DNA from: Hyphomonadaceae bacterium UBA5336
GTDB lineage: Bacteria > Pseudomonadota > Alphaproteobacteria > Caulobacterales > Hyphomonadaceae
NCBI GenBank assembly: GCA_002408125.1
Contig: DHQO01000008.1
Coordinates: forward strand, 21,630 to 85,629
DNA length: 64,000 nt
Direction of reading: 5' to 3'
Shown: one piece after another, positions 26,129 to 35,932 of the stretch
Layout of the letters: every line of letters begins with the position of its first letter
Position numbering within the stretch: the first letter of the stretch is position 1
The notes under the pieces: model-generated
Told to the model about the DNA's origin: nothing
The model's database searches: none
What the model saw: only the letters and a program-made list of their open reading frames with translations
Made by a program: the position numbers and the translations under genes

Positions 26129-26506
26129 CTAGAACTCAATTGCGCGCAGCGCCGCCACGAGCTGCTGGCGCACCTTCCAGGGCGTCCAGGACGCATGCAG
26201 GCGCGAGAGCCAGTGACTGTTGGCCCGGCCATAATGGACGGTGAGCTGATAGGGGCGTGGCAGGACGCGCCGGCCGAGCACATCCACAGCGTGGGCGATT
26301 TCATGCGGACTCGCGAAGACCAGCGCCCGCCCGCGATGGCTGACTTCCCAGAGCGGATAGCCCTTGCCCGGCACCTTTTCCGGCATGGGCGGGATCATAT
26401 CCCGGCGCCGCGTGCCCACCCAGGTCTGGCCCTCCGGCCTGCGATGCACCCAGCGGCTGAGTGGACTGGTCGGTGGATCGCGGCGATAGATGAGCGTCAC
26501 CCGCAT
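26129..26506 (-). CDS. Conserved hypothetical protein between murG and murC (orf125)
   Basis: A 125-residue basic protein, rich in Arg, Trp and Pro, with no signal peptide or membrane helix (blocks MPEKVPGKGYPLWEVS and HEIAHAVDVLGRRVLPRPY). I do not recognise a family. It starts five bases after the murG stop and ends 161 bases before murC. An intrinsic cell-wall role is only suggested by position. Base composition matches neighbours. Confidence 0.65.
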   Translation of the reverse strand: MRVTLIYRRDPPTSPLSRWVHRRPEGQTWVGTRRRDMIPPMPEKVPGKGYPLWEVSHRGRALVFASPHEIAHAVDVLGRRVLPRPYQLTVHYGRANSHWLSRLHASWTPWKVRQQLVAALRAIEF

Positions 26507-26511
26507 GGGGC

Positions 26512-27615
26512 TCAGGCCGCCACGGGCGGTTCCGCAGCGCGCTCTGCCAGATCGGCCAGATCCTTCGCCGCCGTGACGCTGCCGGCGGCATGGGCCGCGG
26601 CGGCCCGCGCGCGCAAATCCTCAGGATTGCCGAGCCGGATCGCCAGCAGTTCGCCGACAAGATTGGGATAGAGATTGTCTTCCACGATCAGGTCGGCCGC
26701 GCCGACATCGGTCAGTGCGGCGGCATTGGCCGTCTGGTGGTCATCCATGGCGATCTTGAGCGGGATCAGGATGGAGGGCCGGCCCACGGCGGCAATCTCG
26801 CTGACCGTGCCGGCGCCGGATCGGGCGATCACGAAATGAGCCGCCGCCAGCCGGTCGGCCATATCGGAGAAGAAGGTGGAGATCTCCGCCGCAATACCGG
26901 CATGGCGATAGATCTGCTCGACTGCCTCGACCTGTTCCTCGCGCACCTGCTGGACCACTTTCAGGCGGGATCTGATCTCGTCCGGCAGATGATTGGCGAT
27001 GGCGAGCGGCAGGGCCTCGCCGAGAATGCGCGAGCCCTGGCTGCCGCCAGTGATGAGGATATTCAGCGGCCCGGTCGGGTCCGGATAGGGCAGATCGCGC
27101 AGGGCCGCGATGGGTGCGCGCACCGGATTGCCGAGCGGGACGTGGTGGACGCCTGCAGGCAGGCGGTCCAGGCGCGGAAACCCGCTCGCCACCAGCGCGG
27201 CATGGGAGGCAAACTGCCGGTTCACCCGGCCGAGCACGGAGTTCTGTTCGTGGATGATCAGCGGGATGCTCCCGCGCCGCGCCGCCGCCAGTGCCGGAAA
27301 GGCCGGATATCCGCCAAAACCGGCCACCAGGGATGGGCGGCGTTCCTTCATCATCCTGCGGGCCGCGCCAACGCCCTTGTTCAGTTTCATCAGCGTGCCG
27401 GGCACGGTCCACGGCTTGCGCATATTCGGGCTGGCGGCCTCGACCTCGGCCTTCCAGTCGGCGGGAAAGTTCGCGCCATAGCGCAGGCCCCGGTCATCAC
27501 TGAGAAGGCCGACCTGCCAGCCTCGCGCGCGCATTTCCTCGGCGAAGGCCGCAGCGGGAAACATGTGGCCACCCGTACCGCCCGCGCCGATTATCAGTAA
27601 TGGGGCTTCACTCAT
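26512..27615 (-). CDS. murG: UDP-GlcNAc:undecaprenyl-pyrophosphoryl-MurNAc-pentapeptide GlcNAc transferase
   Basis: Makes lipid II at the inner face of the membrane. The 367 residues form a GT-B fold with GAGGTGGHMFPA near the N-terminus, FGGYPAFPALAAA, HEQNSVLGRVNR and the C-terminal ARSGAGTVSEIAA. The ATG at 27615 overlaps the ftsW stop (ATGA); a TTG five codons upstream is less likely. Confidence 0.96.
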   Translation of the reverse strand: MSEAPLLIIGAGGTGGHMFPAAAFAEEMRARGWQVGLLSDDRGLRYGANFPADWKAEVEAASPNMRKPWTVPGTLMKLNKGVGAARRMMKERRPSLVAGFGGYPAFPALAAARRGSIPLIIHEQNSVLGRVNRQFASHAALVASGFPRLDRLPAGVHHVPLGNPVRAPIAALRDLPYPDPTGPLNILITGGSQGSRILGEALPLAIANHLPDEIRSRLKVVQQVREEQVEAVEQIYRHAGIAAEISTFFSDMADRLAAAHFVIARSGAGTVSEIAAVGRPSILIPLKIAMDDHQTANAAALTDVGAADLIVEDNLYPNLVGELLAIRLGNPEDLRARAAAAHAAGSVTAAKDLADLAERAAEPPVAA

Positions 27616-28754
27616 CGCAGTCTCCGCCAATGGGTCGGGCGCCGCACCAGAGCCAGCGCGAAACCCAGGGTCAGGGCCGTCCCAAGGAGCGAGGAGCCGC
27701 CGGAGGAAATCAGCGGCAATGTCATCCCCTTGGGCGGGAACAGAGCGACATTTACCCCGACATTGATGACGGTTTGCAGGCCGAAAAGTGCAAAAAGTCC
27801 GGTCGCGGCAGCCCGCGCATAAGGGTCCTCGACCTTGGCGGTGAGCATCAACCCACGCAGGGTGATGAAGGCGAAGATCCCGATCACAAACAGCGTCGCG
27901 ACCAGGCCGTATTCCTCCCCCAGCACGGCATAGACAAAATCGGTATGGGCGTCGGGCAGGCTGGATTTCACCGTGCCTTCGCCCGGCCCGGCCCCGAACA
28001 CGCCGCCGCGCGAGATCGCCTCGGCAGCCTTGTCGATCTGGTAGGTGTCATAAGCGCTTGGATTTAGGAAGCTGTTGATGCGCTGGCGCACATGCGGGAG
28101 CAGCGCGTAAAGCGCGCCCGACAAGGCCGCGCCCCCACCGGCAAACAGAGCCGCCCAGCGCATGGGCAGGCCCGATATAAAGAAGGTCAGCACGAAGGCG
28201 GCTGTCAGCAGGACCGCCTGGCCAACATCAGGTTGCAGCAGGAGCAAACCAAGGGTCGCCGCATACAGGCTGAAAGCCACGATCGCCCACGGGCCGCCGG
28301 GGAAAAGCTGGCGCTGGGCCAGGAGCCAGCCGACCAGGATGATCAGGGCCGGCTTCACCAACTCCGACGGCTGCAGCGAAAAGCCGTAAAGGCGTATCCA
28401 GCGCTGGGCGCCCTTGGCCTCATGGCCTGCCAGCAGGACAATGGCCATCAGCACAAAGGCAAGGATGAACACCAGTGCCGCCAGACGGCGCGTCAATTGC
28501 CGGTCCAGCATGGATCCGACGAGCAGCAATACAGCGGCCCCGCAGGCAAACACGGCCTGGCGGATGACGAAGAAATACGGATCGGAATAATGCATCCGCT
28601 CGGCAGCGGGCGGGCCGGCGGCCAGCGAGAGCAACAGGCCAAAGCCGAGCAAGATCACCGCCGCCAGAAGGATCGGCCAATCCACCGTGCGGCGCCATTC
28701 GGTCGTCCAGGACGTATCCGCCCGCGACAGTTCCGGCGCGGCCAGGTAGGTCAT
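27612..28754 (-). CDS. ftsW: FtsW, SEDS-family septal peptidoglycan polymerase
   Basis: Polymerises lipid II at the division septum together with FtsI. The 380 residues have about ten membrane helices. SEDS blocks include GHEAKGAQRWI, QPSELVKPALI, QPDVGQA and the C-terminal KGMTLPLISSGGSS. It overlaps murD upstream and murG downstream by four bases each. Confidence 0.95.
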   Translation of the reverse strand: MTYLAAPELSRADTSWTTEWRRTVDWPILLAAVILLGFGLLLSLAAGPPAAERMHYSDPYFFVIRQAVFACGAAVLLLVGSMLDRQLTRRLAALVFILAFVLMAIVLLAGHEAKGAQRWIRLYGFSLQPSELVKPALIILVGWLLAQRQLFPGGPWAIVAFSLYAATLGLLLLQPDVGQAVLLTAAFVLTFFISGLPMRWAALFAGGGAALSGALYALLPHVRQRINSFLNPSAYDTYQIDKAAEAISRGGVFGAGPGEGTVKSSLPDAHTDFVYAVLGEEYGLVATLFVIGIFAFITLRGLMLTAKVEDPYARAAATGLFALFGLQTVINVGVNVALFPPKGMTLPLISSGGSSLLGTALTLGFALALVRRPTHWRRLR

Positions 28755-30172
28755 GCGCTCTCCATGGCTCCATGGGGCGAAGCTGCCCCCAGTCCCTTCA
28801 CAATGTCCCGGAACTTGTCACCGCGAGCTTCAAAACTGGTAAACTGGTCGAAACTGGCGCAGGCCGGCGACAGCAGGACAACAGCATCTTTCTCGCCGCT
28901 GGCGCGGGCATCCTCGAAAGCCTGGTGGACGGCCTGTTCCAGCGTGCCACACCGTCGGGTCGGGGCCTTGCCCTTCAGCGTGCGGGAAAAGGCCTCCTCG
29001 GCCTCGCCGATCAGATAGGCGCGCGCGACTTTCGGGAAATAGGGCTCCAGCGGACCGATGCCTTCAGCTTTCGCGACGCCGCCGGCGATCCAGTAGACCC
29101 GGCCGAGCGCCTTGAGCGCCTGCTCGGCGGCCTGGGCATTGGTCGCCTTTGAATCGTTGATGAAGGTCACCCCGCCCTGCTGGCCGACAATCTCCAGCCG
29201 GTGCGGCAGGCCGGGGAAGGATTTCAGGCCCTTCAGGATGGTCGCGCTGTCCACACCCAGCGCACGGCAGGCGGCATAGGCGGCAGCAGCATTCTGATGG
29301 TTGTGCGCCCCCTGCAGCGCGCGCGCCTCGCGCAGGTCGCCCACCAGCACGGCCTTGCCCGTCAGGCTGTCGAACAGGCGGCCATCGACCGCCGACACGC
29401 CCTTGCCGAGGGCAAACTCTGAGGAGACCTGGCAGACGCGGGCCGGGGTCCGCTTCAGACCGATGGCAAGCGCCTGGCCATTGACATCGTCGACGCCGAC
29501 AATCGCGGTGTCGCCGGCCTGCTGGCCATTGAAGATCCGCTTCTTGGCAGCGCGGTAGCCTTCCATGCCGCCATGGCGATCGAGATGGTCCGGCGAGAGG
29601 TTCAGGAAGACCGACACATTGCAGTGCAGGGACTTCGCCAGATCGAGCTGGTAGGAAGACAGCTCCAGCACATAGACCGCATTGGCATGCAGCGGCGCCA
29701 TGTCGAGCACACCGGTGCCGATATTGCCGCCGACGCGCGCATCGATACCGGCATGACGCAGGATGTGCCCGATCAGGGCCGTGGTGGTCGACTTGCCATT
29801 GGTGCCGGTCACCCCGACCACTTTCGGCCGGCCGCGCTCAGGCAGGGCCAGCACGGCGCGCGCGAACAGTTCCATGTCGCCGACCACCGGCACGCCAACC
29901 GCTTCGGCCATGCGCACCACGCGGTGCGGCTGCGGATAGCGGTAGGGCACGCCGGGCGAGAGCACGAGCGCGGCGAAGGTCTGCCAGTCGCGCTTGTTGA
30001 TGTCGGAAAGGGTGACCCCCGCCTGGGCCGCGCGCTCACGCGTCGCCTCGTCATCGTCCCAAGCGTGCACGCGCGCTCCGCCGGCCGCAAGGGCCTTGGC
30101 GGCGCTGAGGCCCGTGCGGCCCAGTCCGAAAACGGCGACATCGCGCCCGGCATATTCGGTGACAGGGATCAT
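28751..30172 (-). CDS. murD: UDP-N-acetylmuramoyl-L-alanine--D-glutamate ligase
   Basis: Adds D-glutamate to UDP-MurNAc-L-Ala. The 473 residues include the N-terminal Rossmann motif VFGLGRTGLSAA, the ATP loop GVTGTNGKSTTTAL, ELSSYQLD and the central FINDSKATN. The start lies 10 bases after the mraY stop. The ftsW start overlaps its stop by ATGA. Confidence 0.97.
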   Translation of the reverse strand: MIPVTEYAGRDVAVFGLGRTGLSAAKALAAGGARVHAWDDDEATRERAAQAGVTLSDINKRDWQTFAALVLSPGVPYRYPQPHRVVRMAEAVGVPVVGDMELFARAVLALPERGRPKVVGVTGTNGKSTTTALIGHILRHAGIDARVGGNIGTGVLDMAPLHANAVYVLELSSYQLDLAKSLHCNVSVFLNLSPDHLDRHGGMEGYRAAKKRIFNGQQAGDTAIVGVDDVNGQALAIGLKRTPARVCQVSSEFALGKGVSAVDGRLFDSLTGKAVLVGDLREARALQGAHNHQNAAAAYAACRALGVDSATILKGLKSFPGLPHRLEIVGQQGGVTFINDSKATNAQAAEQALKALGRVYWIAGGVAKAEGIGPLEPYFPKVARAYLIGEAEEAFSRTLKGKAPTRRCGTLEQAVHQAFEDARASGEKDAVVLLSPACASFDQFTSFEARGDKFRDIVKGLGAASPHGAMESA

Positions 30173-30182
30173 CTGCGCGCCG

Positions 30183-31376
30183 TCACCTCAGTTTCAGGGT
30201 CGCAAGACCCGCCAGCGAGAAGAGGACGGACAGGATCCAGAAGCGGACCACGACCCGGGTCTCGGGCCAGTTCTTCTTCTGGAAATGGTGGTGCAGCGGC
30301 GCCATGGCGAAGATCCGCCGGCCGGTGCCGGTGAGCTTGCGGGTGAGCTTGAACCAGGAGACCTGCAGGATCACGGAGATCGCTTCGAGCACGAACAGGC
30401 CGCCAATGACGACGAGCGCGAACTCGTGCTTGACCGCCACGGCGACCACGCCGAGCAGCGCGCCCAGACCGAGCGAGCCGGTATCGCCCATGAAGACCTG
30501 GGCTGGATAGGCGTTGAACCACAAAAAGCCCATGCCCGCGCCGATCATGGCGCCGAGGATCACGGCGATCTCACCGGCGCCGGGTGCGAACTGGATACCC
30601 AGATATTCGGCGAAGACGAAGTTACCCGTGAGATAGGCGATCATCGCATAGGAAGCGCAAGCGAACATCATCGGCACTATGGCAAGGCCATCGAGGCCAT
30701 CGGTGAAGTTCACCGCATTGGCCGAGCCGACCACAACCAGCATGCCGAAGACCACGAACAGCCCGCCGAGCGGGACGAAATAGTCGTTCACGAAGGGCAC
30801 GGCCACGCCGCCGGAAAAGCCCGGATTGTTCGGCTCCACCGTGGTCTGCGGGGCGAGGGCGGCAATCTGCTCGGCAAGGCCGGTCAACGGGCCCCAGTCG
30901 GCAGAGCCGAGCGGGGTGTGCGCGCCATGCAAGCCCATGATGAAGGCACAGGCCAGACCCGCGATCAGGAATTCGGCCAACAGGCGAACTTTTGCCGACA
31001 CGCCCGCATCGGTCTGTTTGGAAACCTTCGCGGCATCGTCGAGATAGCCGATGAAGGCGAAGGCACCTGTGACGAAAAGAATCACCCAGCTATAGGGGTT
31101 CGACAGGTTCGCCCAGAGCAGCGCGGCAAGGAACAGGCCGAGCCAGATCACGAAGCCGCCCATGGTCGGCGTGCCGCGCTTGGCCATCTGGTCTTCAAAG
31201 CTCAGATCACGGATGGGTTGGCCCTGCCCTTGGCGGCGGCGCAGGCCATTGATGATCGGACCGCCGAACACCACCGCAATCAGGAATGCGGTAACGACCG
31301 CTCCGCCAGTGCGAAACGTGATGTAATTCAAAAGGTTAAACAAGCCCCGATCGGAGGCGAGAAACTCATACAGCAT
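30183..31376 (-). CDS. mraY: Phospho-N-acetylmuramoyl-pentapeptide transferase
   Basis: Transfers phospho-MurNAc-pentapeptide to undecaprenyl phosphate, giving lipid I. The 397 residues have about ten helices, with GTPTMGG, FIGYLDDAAKV, FTDGLDGLA, FMGDTGSL and the C-terminal MAPLHHHFQKK. It is somewhat longer than the usual 360 because of an extended periplasmic loop (about residues 125-175). It lies two bases after the murF stop. Confidence 0.97.
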   Translation of the reverse strand: MLYEFLASDRGLFNLLNYITFRTGGAVVTAFLIAVVFGGPIINGLRRRQGQGQPIRDLSFEDQMAKRGTPTMGGFVIWLGLFLAALLWANLSNPYSWVILFVTGAFAFIGYLDDAAKVSKQTDAGVSAKVRLLAEFLIAGLACAFIMGLHGAHTPLGSADWGPLTGLAEQIAALAPQTTVEPNNPGFSGGVAVPFVNDYFVPLGGLFVVFGMLVVVGSANAVNFTDGLDGLAIVPMMFACASYAMIAYLTGNFVFAEYLGIQFAPGAGEIAVILGAMIGAGMGFLWFNAYPAQVFMGDTGSLGLGALLGVVAVAVKHEFALVVIGGLFVLEAISVILQVSWFKLTRKLTGTGRRIFAMAPLHHHFQKKNWPETRVVVRFWILSVLFSLAGLATLKLR

Positions 31377-31378
31377 TC

Positions 31379-32812
31379 TTAACCCCGCCCATCACGTTCT
31401 GTCCGGGCACCCGTTTCCAGCGCAGACTCTACAGCGCTCCACTCGCGCAACGCGTCTGCCAGCCGTCCCATCCCGGAGGCATTCGAGCCTTTGATCAAGA
31501 GGATGTCGCCGTTGGTTAGTGCTTTTTTTACCTTGTCGAGAAGCGAGTCGGAGCCCGCTCCGAAATGGGTCTCGATCCGCCCGCCAAGCGCCGATTCGAG
31601 CGCCTGCATTCCGCCCCCTGAAAGGAAAGCAATTTTCGCCTCAGAGGCGAGAACCGGATCGGCGAGGCCAGCATGAGCAGCCTCGCTGCCAGCCCCGATT
31701 TCGAGCATTTCGCCCAGCGCGACGAGACGCCGCTCGGCCGGGCGCGTGGCGAGTGCGGCGAGCGCCGCGCGCATGCTTTCCGGGTTGGCGTTATAGGCAT
31801 CGTCCACCAGCGTGGCGGTGCCGCCGCCGGGCAGGTAGAGCGTCTCGGAAGTGCCGCGCCCGGGCGGCGGGGCAAAGCCCGAAAGTGCCTCGGCGGCGTC
31901 GACCAGCGTAATGCCCGTCAGCGTGGCGACGAGCAGCGCGGCAGCCGCGTTCACGCCCCAGTGCTCGCCGACCGCATTCAACGCCACCACAGCGCGCTGG
32001 CCGGCGACATTCACGACAAAGCGCGAGGCGACACCGTCGCTGGTCGCTTCTACCAATCGCGCGGTGGCATCCTCGCCCACGCCGAAGCTTTCCACCGTGG
32101 CCGTCGGGCAGGCCGCCCTGCCCCGCTCGGCGAGCAGATCGCGGAACGGATCGTCCTCGGGCACGATCACCGTGCCGCCCGCTTCCAGGCCGACAAAGAT
32201 GTCCGCCTTCTCGCGTGCGACGCCCTCGACCGAACCGAGGCCCTCCAGATGGGCCGGCGCAATCCTTGTGACGAGCGCATGGTGCGGGCGCACCAGTTTC
32301 GAGCGCGGGGCGATCTCACCGGGGGTCGACATGCCGATCTCGAAGACCGCGCGCGCAGTGTCTGCCGGCATGCGCGCCAGGGTGAGCGGCACGCCCCAGT
32401 GATTGTTGAAGCTCTTTTCTGGCCAGTGCGCCGGGCCGACCGCGCGGAAGATGCGCGCCAGCATCTCCTTCACGCTGGTCTTGCCGACCGAACCGGTGAC
32501 CGCGGTGCGGATCGCGCCGGAGCGGGCCCGCGCGGCCACCGCCATGGCCTCCAGCGCCGTGAGCACATCGTCCACTTTCAGGAACGGTCCGCGTCCATCC
32601 GTATCGCGGCTGACCAGTGCGCCGGTCGCCCCAGCCTCGAAGGCCCTGGCGGCAAAGTCATGCCCGTCGCGCACATCCTTGAGCGCCACGAACAGGTCGC
32701 CCGGCTTCAGGGTCCGGGTGTCGATGGAGAGGCCCGAGACGGCAAAGGGCGCGCTCGCCGCCCCGCCGGTGGCGGCCTCGATATCGGCAGAGGTCCACAG
32801 CGGCTCAGACAT
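31379..32812 (-). CDS. murF: UDP-N-acetylmuramoyl-tripeptide--D-alanyl-D-alanine ligase
   Basis: Adds D-Ala-D-Ala to the UDP-MurNAc-tripeptide. The 477 residues include the ATP loop VTGSVGKTSVKEM, KSFNNHWGVPLTLA, EIGMSTPGEI and DDAYNANPES. The ATG at 32812 overlaps the end of murE by eight bases, which fits the tight packing of the cluster better than an earlier start. Confidence 0.96.
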   Translation of the reverse strand: MSEPLWTSADIEAATGGAASAPFAVSGLSIDTRTLKPGDLFVALKDVRDGHDFAARAFEAGATGALVSRDTDGRGPFLKVDDVLTALEAMAVAARARSGAIRTAVTGSVGKTSVKEMLARIFRAVGPAHWPEKSFNNHWGVPLTLARMPADTARAVFEIGMSTPGEIAPRSKLVRPHHALVTRIAPAHLEGLGSVEGVAREKADIFVGLEAGGTVIVPEDDPFRDLLAERGRAACPTATVESFGVGEDATARLVEATSDGVASRFVVNVAGQRAVVALNAVGEHWGVNAAAALLVATLTGITLVDAAEALSGFAPPPGRGTSETLYLPGGGTATLVDDAYNANPESMRAALAALATRPAERRLVALGEMLEIGAGSEAAHAGLADPVLASEAKIAFLSGGGMQALESALGGRIETHFGAGSDSLLDKVKKALTNGDILLIKGSNASGMGRLADALREWSAVESALETGARTERDGRG

Positions 32813-34250
32813 TGGCAGCCTCCCTGAGCGCGGCTGCAGCCGTCTCCTGGTCGGAGAAGGGAATGGTGGTCGTGCCGACGATCTGGCCGGTCTCATGGCC
32901 CTTGCCGGCGATCAGCAGCGTGTCGCCAGCCTTGAGCTCGGCAATGCAGGTGCGGATGGCCTCACCACGATCAGCGATCTCGCGGGCTTCCGGCGCGCCT
33001 TTCAGCACCGCGGCGCGGATGCTGGCTGCAGTTTCGGTGCGCGGATTGTCGTCGGTGACCACCACCGCATCGGCGTGTTTCGCGGCGATCTCGCCCATGA
33101 TCGGGCGCTTGAGTACATCGCGGTCTCCGCCGCAGCCGAACAGGACGACAAGGCGGCCTGCCGTGTGCGGGCGCGCGGCGCGCAGGAGCACGTCCAGGCC
33201 ATCGGGCGTGTGGGCATAGTCGACAAAAACCGCAGCGCCATCAGGGGTTTGACCGACAAACTCAAGGCGGCCCTTCACAGGCTTGAGCGAGGAAAGCCCC
33301 GCACGGACATCGAAGAAATCCATGCCAAGAGACAGCGCGAGCCCGGCGGCAGTCAGCGCATTCAGCGCCTGGAACTCGCCGATCAGCGGCAACACCAGCT
33401 TGTGCTCGGCGCCCTGCCAGATCAGCGTCAGCGCCTGGCCGGTCGCGCGCGGCATCAGCTCGTCGATCTTCAGATCGCGCCCGCGCCACCCCACTGAGAA
33501 AGGAGCGAGGCCGGCCTCGATGGCGGCCTTTTCGAAGGCATCGCACTGGTCGCTGTCGGCATTGATCACCGCCGGCGCGCCCTTGGGAGCAAGCTGCGTA
33601 AACAGGCGCAGCTTGGCGGCGAGATAGGCCTCCATGGTCGGATGATAGTCGAGATGGTCCTGGGTGAAATTGGTGAAGGCGACGGCCGAGAGTTTCACGC
33701 CATCCAGGCGATGCTGCTCCAACCCGTGAGAGGAAGCCTCCATGGCAAGATGGGACACACCCTGGCGCGACAGGGTCGCCAACGTCTCGTGGATCGCCAC
33801 CGGGTCGGGCGTCGTATGCCCGAGATCGAGCGTGCCGGACGGACCGATGGCACCGAGCGTGCCGAGGCTGGCGGCCTTCAGACCCGCGCGGGTCCAGATC
33901 TGGCGCAGGAAATCGACGCTGGAACTCTTGCCATTGGTGCCGGTGATGGCGACCACCGTGCCCGGCTGGTCTTGATAAAAGCGCGCGGCGGCGCCGGCGA
34001 GCCAGGCCCGGGTTTCCGGCGCAACCAGCAGCGGCACATCGCCGGTCTCGACAGCGCGGCCGGCCACAACGGCCAGCGCACCCTGCTCCAGTGCGGCGGG
34101 GATGAAGTCATGGCCATCGGCGGCCACGCCCTTCAGAGCGACGAAAACGGTACCCGGCTTCACCTTCCGGCTGTCTGCCGTCAGGTCTGCCACCGTGTGT
34201 TCGCCTTTCTCGCCGGCTGCTTCTGCACCGATGAGTTGTTTCAGTTTCAC
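32805..34250 (-). CDS. murE: UDP-N-acetylmuramoyl-L-alanyl-D-glutamate--2,6-diaminopimelate ligase
   Basis: Adds meso-diaminopimelate to the stem peptide. The 481 residues include the ATP loop VAITGTNGKSS (Ser in place of the more usual Thr after Lys), MEASSHGL, VDYAHTPDGLD and the DNPRTE block that selects diaminopimelate. It uses a GTG start at 34250 that overlaps the ftsI stop as GTGA. dapF, which makes meso-DAP, is also in this window. Confidence 0.97.
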   Translation of the reverse strand: MKLKQLIGAEAAGEKGEHTVADLTADSRKVKPGTVFVALKGVAADGHDFIPAALEQGALAVVAGRAVETGDVPLLVAPETRAWLAGAAARFYQDQPGTVVAITGTNGKSSSVDFLRQIWTRAGLKAASLGTLGAIGPSGTLDLGHTTPDPVAIHETLATLSRQGVSHLAMEASSHGLEQHRLDGVKLSAVAFTNFTQDHLDYHPTMEAYLAAKLRLFTQLAPKGAPAVINADSDQCDAFEKAAIEAGLAPFSVGWRGRDLKIDELMPRATGQALTLIWQGAEHKLVLPLIGEFQALNALTAAGLALSLGMDFFDVRAGLSSLKPVKGRLEFVGQTPDGAAVFVDYAHTPDGLDVLLRAARPHTAGRLVVLFGCGGDRDVLKRPIMGEIAAKHADAVVVTDDNPRTETAASIRAAVLKGAPEAREIADRGEAIRTCIAELKAGDTLLIAGKGHETGQIVGTTTIPFSDQETAAAALREAANV

Positions 34251-35932
34251 AGCGTACTCCTTGTCTCTGACACGGAGTAGGCCGGGGGTCCGGACCTTGC
34301 CGGCGCGTCGAATCTGGGCGCAATCCCCAGAAGCGGCGCTATGCGCTCAATCACCCGGCCTGCCGTCGGCGCGGCATTCCAGGCGGCTGTCGTACCCAGC
34401 ATCACTCCGCCGGCCTCGCTCTCATCGGAGACCTTGGGCGTATCGAGAACGATCAATAGGGCGTATTGAGGGCGTTCGGCCGGGAAAATCGCCGCGAAAC
34501 TGGAGATGTTGTCGGTTTCCGAGTACCCGCCCGGAACCGGCTTTTCCGCCGTACCCGTCTTGCCGGCCACGCGATAGCCGGCGACATCGGCATGTTCGCC
34601 CGTCCCAGTGAGTACTGCCACGCGCATCATGGTGGTGACGAGCGCAGCCGTCGGCGCGGCCATGACCCGGTGACGTTCACGCTGATGACGCGGATTGTAG
34701 ATCAGGCCGGGCTCGACCCACTCCCCGTCATTGGCAAGGCTGGAAAAGGCCGAAGCAAAGGCGAGCGGCGAGACCGCGATGCCATGGCCATAACTGGCTG
34801 TCGCCGAGGACAGCTCGTCCCAGCGCTCGGGCAACAGAGGATCGCGGCTGCCGGCCAGCTCAACCGGGGCACGTTCGAGCAGGCCGAGCGAATTGTAGAA
34901 AGCCTGCTGGCGCCGGGCGCCGGCCCGCATCGCGATCTTCACCGTGCCGATATTGGAGCTTTCCGCGATGATTTCGGTCACCGAGGTCGGCCCGTGGAAA
35001 GGGTGATCATCATGGATGGTCTCGCCGTTGATCTCCAGCGGCACCGACACATCGAAGGTCTCGTCGGGCGTGACGAGGCCGGCATCGAGCGCCAGGGCAA
35101 TGGTCAGCGGCTTGTAGACCGAGCCAAGCTCGTAGACGGCCAGCGCCGCGCGATCGAGGCGGGCGGGGTCTTCCTCGTGCAGGTGGATCGCCCGGTTCGG
35201 ATTCACCGGCGGCCAGCTTGCCATGGCCAGAACATCGCCGGTGGAAGCTTCGATCAGGACCCCTGCCCCGCCCTCCACATCGTGCTTGGCGGCAGCGGCA
35301 GCCAGCTCCGCCTCAAGAGCGAATTGCAGGCCGGAATCCACGGTCAGGCGCAACGGTTCGGGATTGTTCGCGAGCCGCTCATCCATGGCATGCTCGATGC
35401 CGGCAAGGCCATCGCCATCGACGCCGGTATAGCCGAGCACATGCCCGGCCAGCGTGCCGCGCGGATAGGCCCGACGGCTCTCCCTGCGAAAGCCGAGGCC
35501 TTCCAGACCGAGATCGAACACCGCCTGGCGCTGGCGCGGGGTGAGCCCCCGGCGCACCCAGACAAAGGCCCGGTCGCGGTTTGAGAAACGCTCGGTCAGC
35601 TCGGCGACTTCCTCGGCATCCATGTCCTCGAAGACGGTGGCGAGGCTGGCGGCCACCTGCTCGGGGTCCCAGATCGCGCGCGGGTCGGCAAACAGGCTGT
35701 AGACATCCACGGATGTGGCGAGCAGTTCACCATTGCGGTCGAGAATATCGGCGCGGCGCGGTGTCTCGCCGAACACGCCGGCAATCCCGGTGCGCTCAGC
35801 TGCCGGTTGCATGGCGACGACGGCGCCCTTTGTCGACACCGCCATAAACAGGATCGCCAGGAAAACGGCGACGATGCGCACACGCGCACCAGCCTTGTGT
35901 TCTCCGCCCCAGAGGGCCTGCGCATAGCTCAT
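34247..35932 (-). CDS. ftsI: FtsI (PBP3), septal peptidoglycan transpeptidase
   Basis: Cross-links septal peptidoglycan. The 561 residues have a short cytoplasmic tail and one membrane helix (about 19-40), a PBP dimerisation domain (about 55-200) and a transpeptidase domain with SVYK (Ser271-Lys274), SSN (325-327) and KTGTAE (458-463). The ATG at 35932 overlaps the ftsL stop (ATGA). Confidence 0.96.
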   Translation of the reverse strand: MSYAQALWGGEHKAGARVRIVAVFLAILFMAVSTKGAVVAMQPAAERTGIAGVFGETPRRADILDRNGELLATSVDVYSLFADPRAIWDPEQVAASLATVFEDMDAEEVAELTERFSNRDRAFVWVRRGLTPRQRQAVFDLGLEGLGFRRESRRAYPRGTLAGHVLGYTGVDGDGLAGIEHAMDERLANNPEPLRLTVDSGLQFALEAELAAAAAKHDVEGGAGVLIEASTGDVLAMASWPPVNPNRAIHLHEEDPARLDRAALAVYELGSVYKPLTIALALDAGLVTPDETFDVSVPLEINGETIHDDHPFHGPTSVTEIIAESSNIGTVKIAMRAGARRQQAFYNSLGLLERAPVELAGSRDPLLPERWDELSSATASYGHGIAVSPLAFASAFSSLANDGEWVEPGLIYNPRHQRERHRVMAAPTAALVTTMMRVAVLTGTGEHADVAGYRVAGKTGTAEKPVPGGYSETDNISSFAAIFPAERPQYALLIVLDTPKVSDESEAGGVMLGTTAAWNAAPTAGRVIERIAPLLGIAPRFDAPARSGPPAYSVSETRSTL

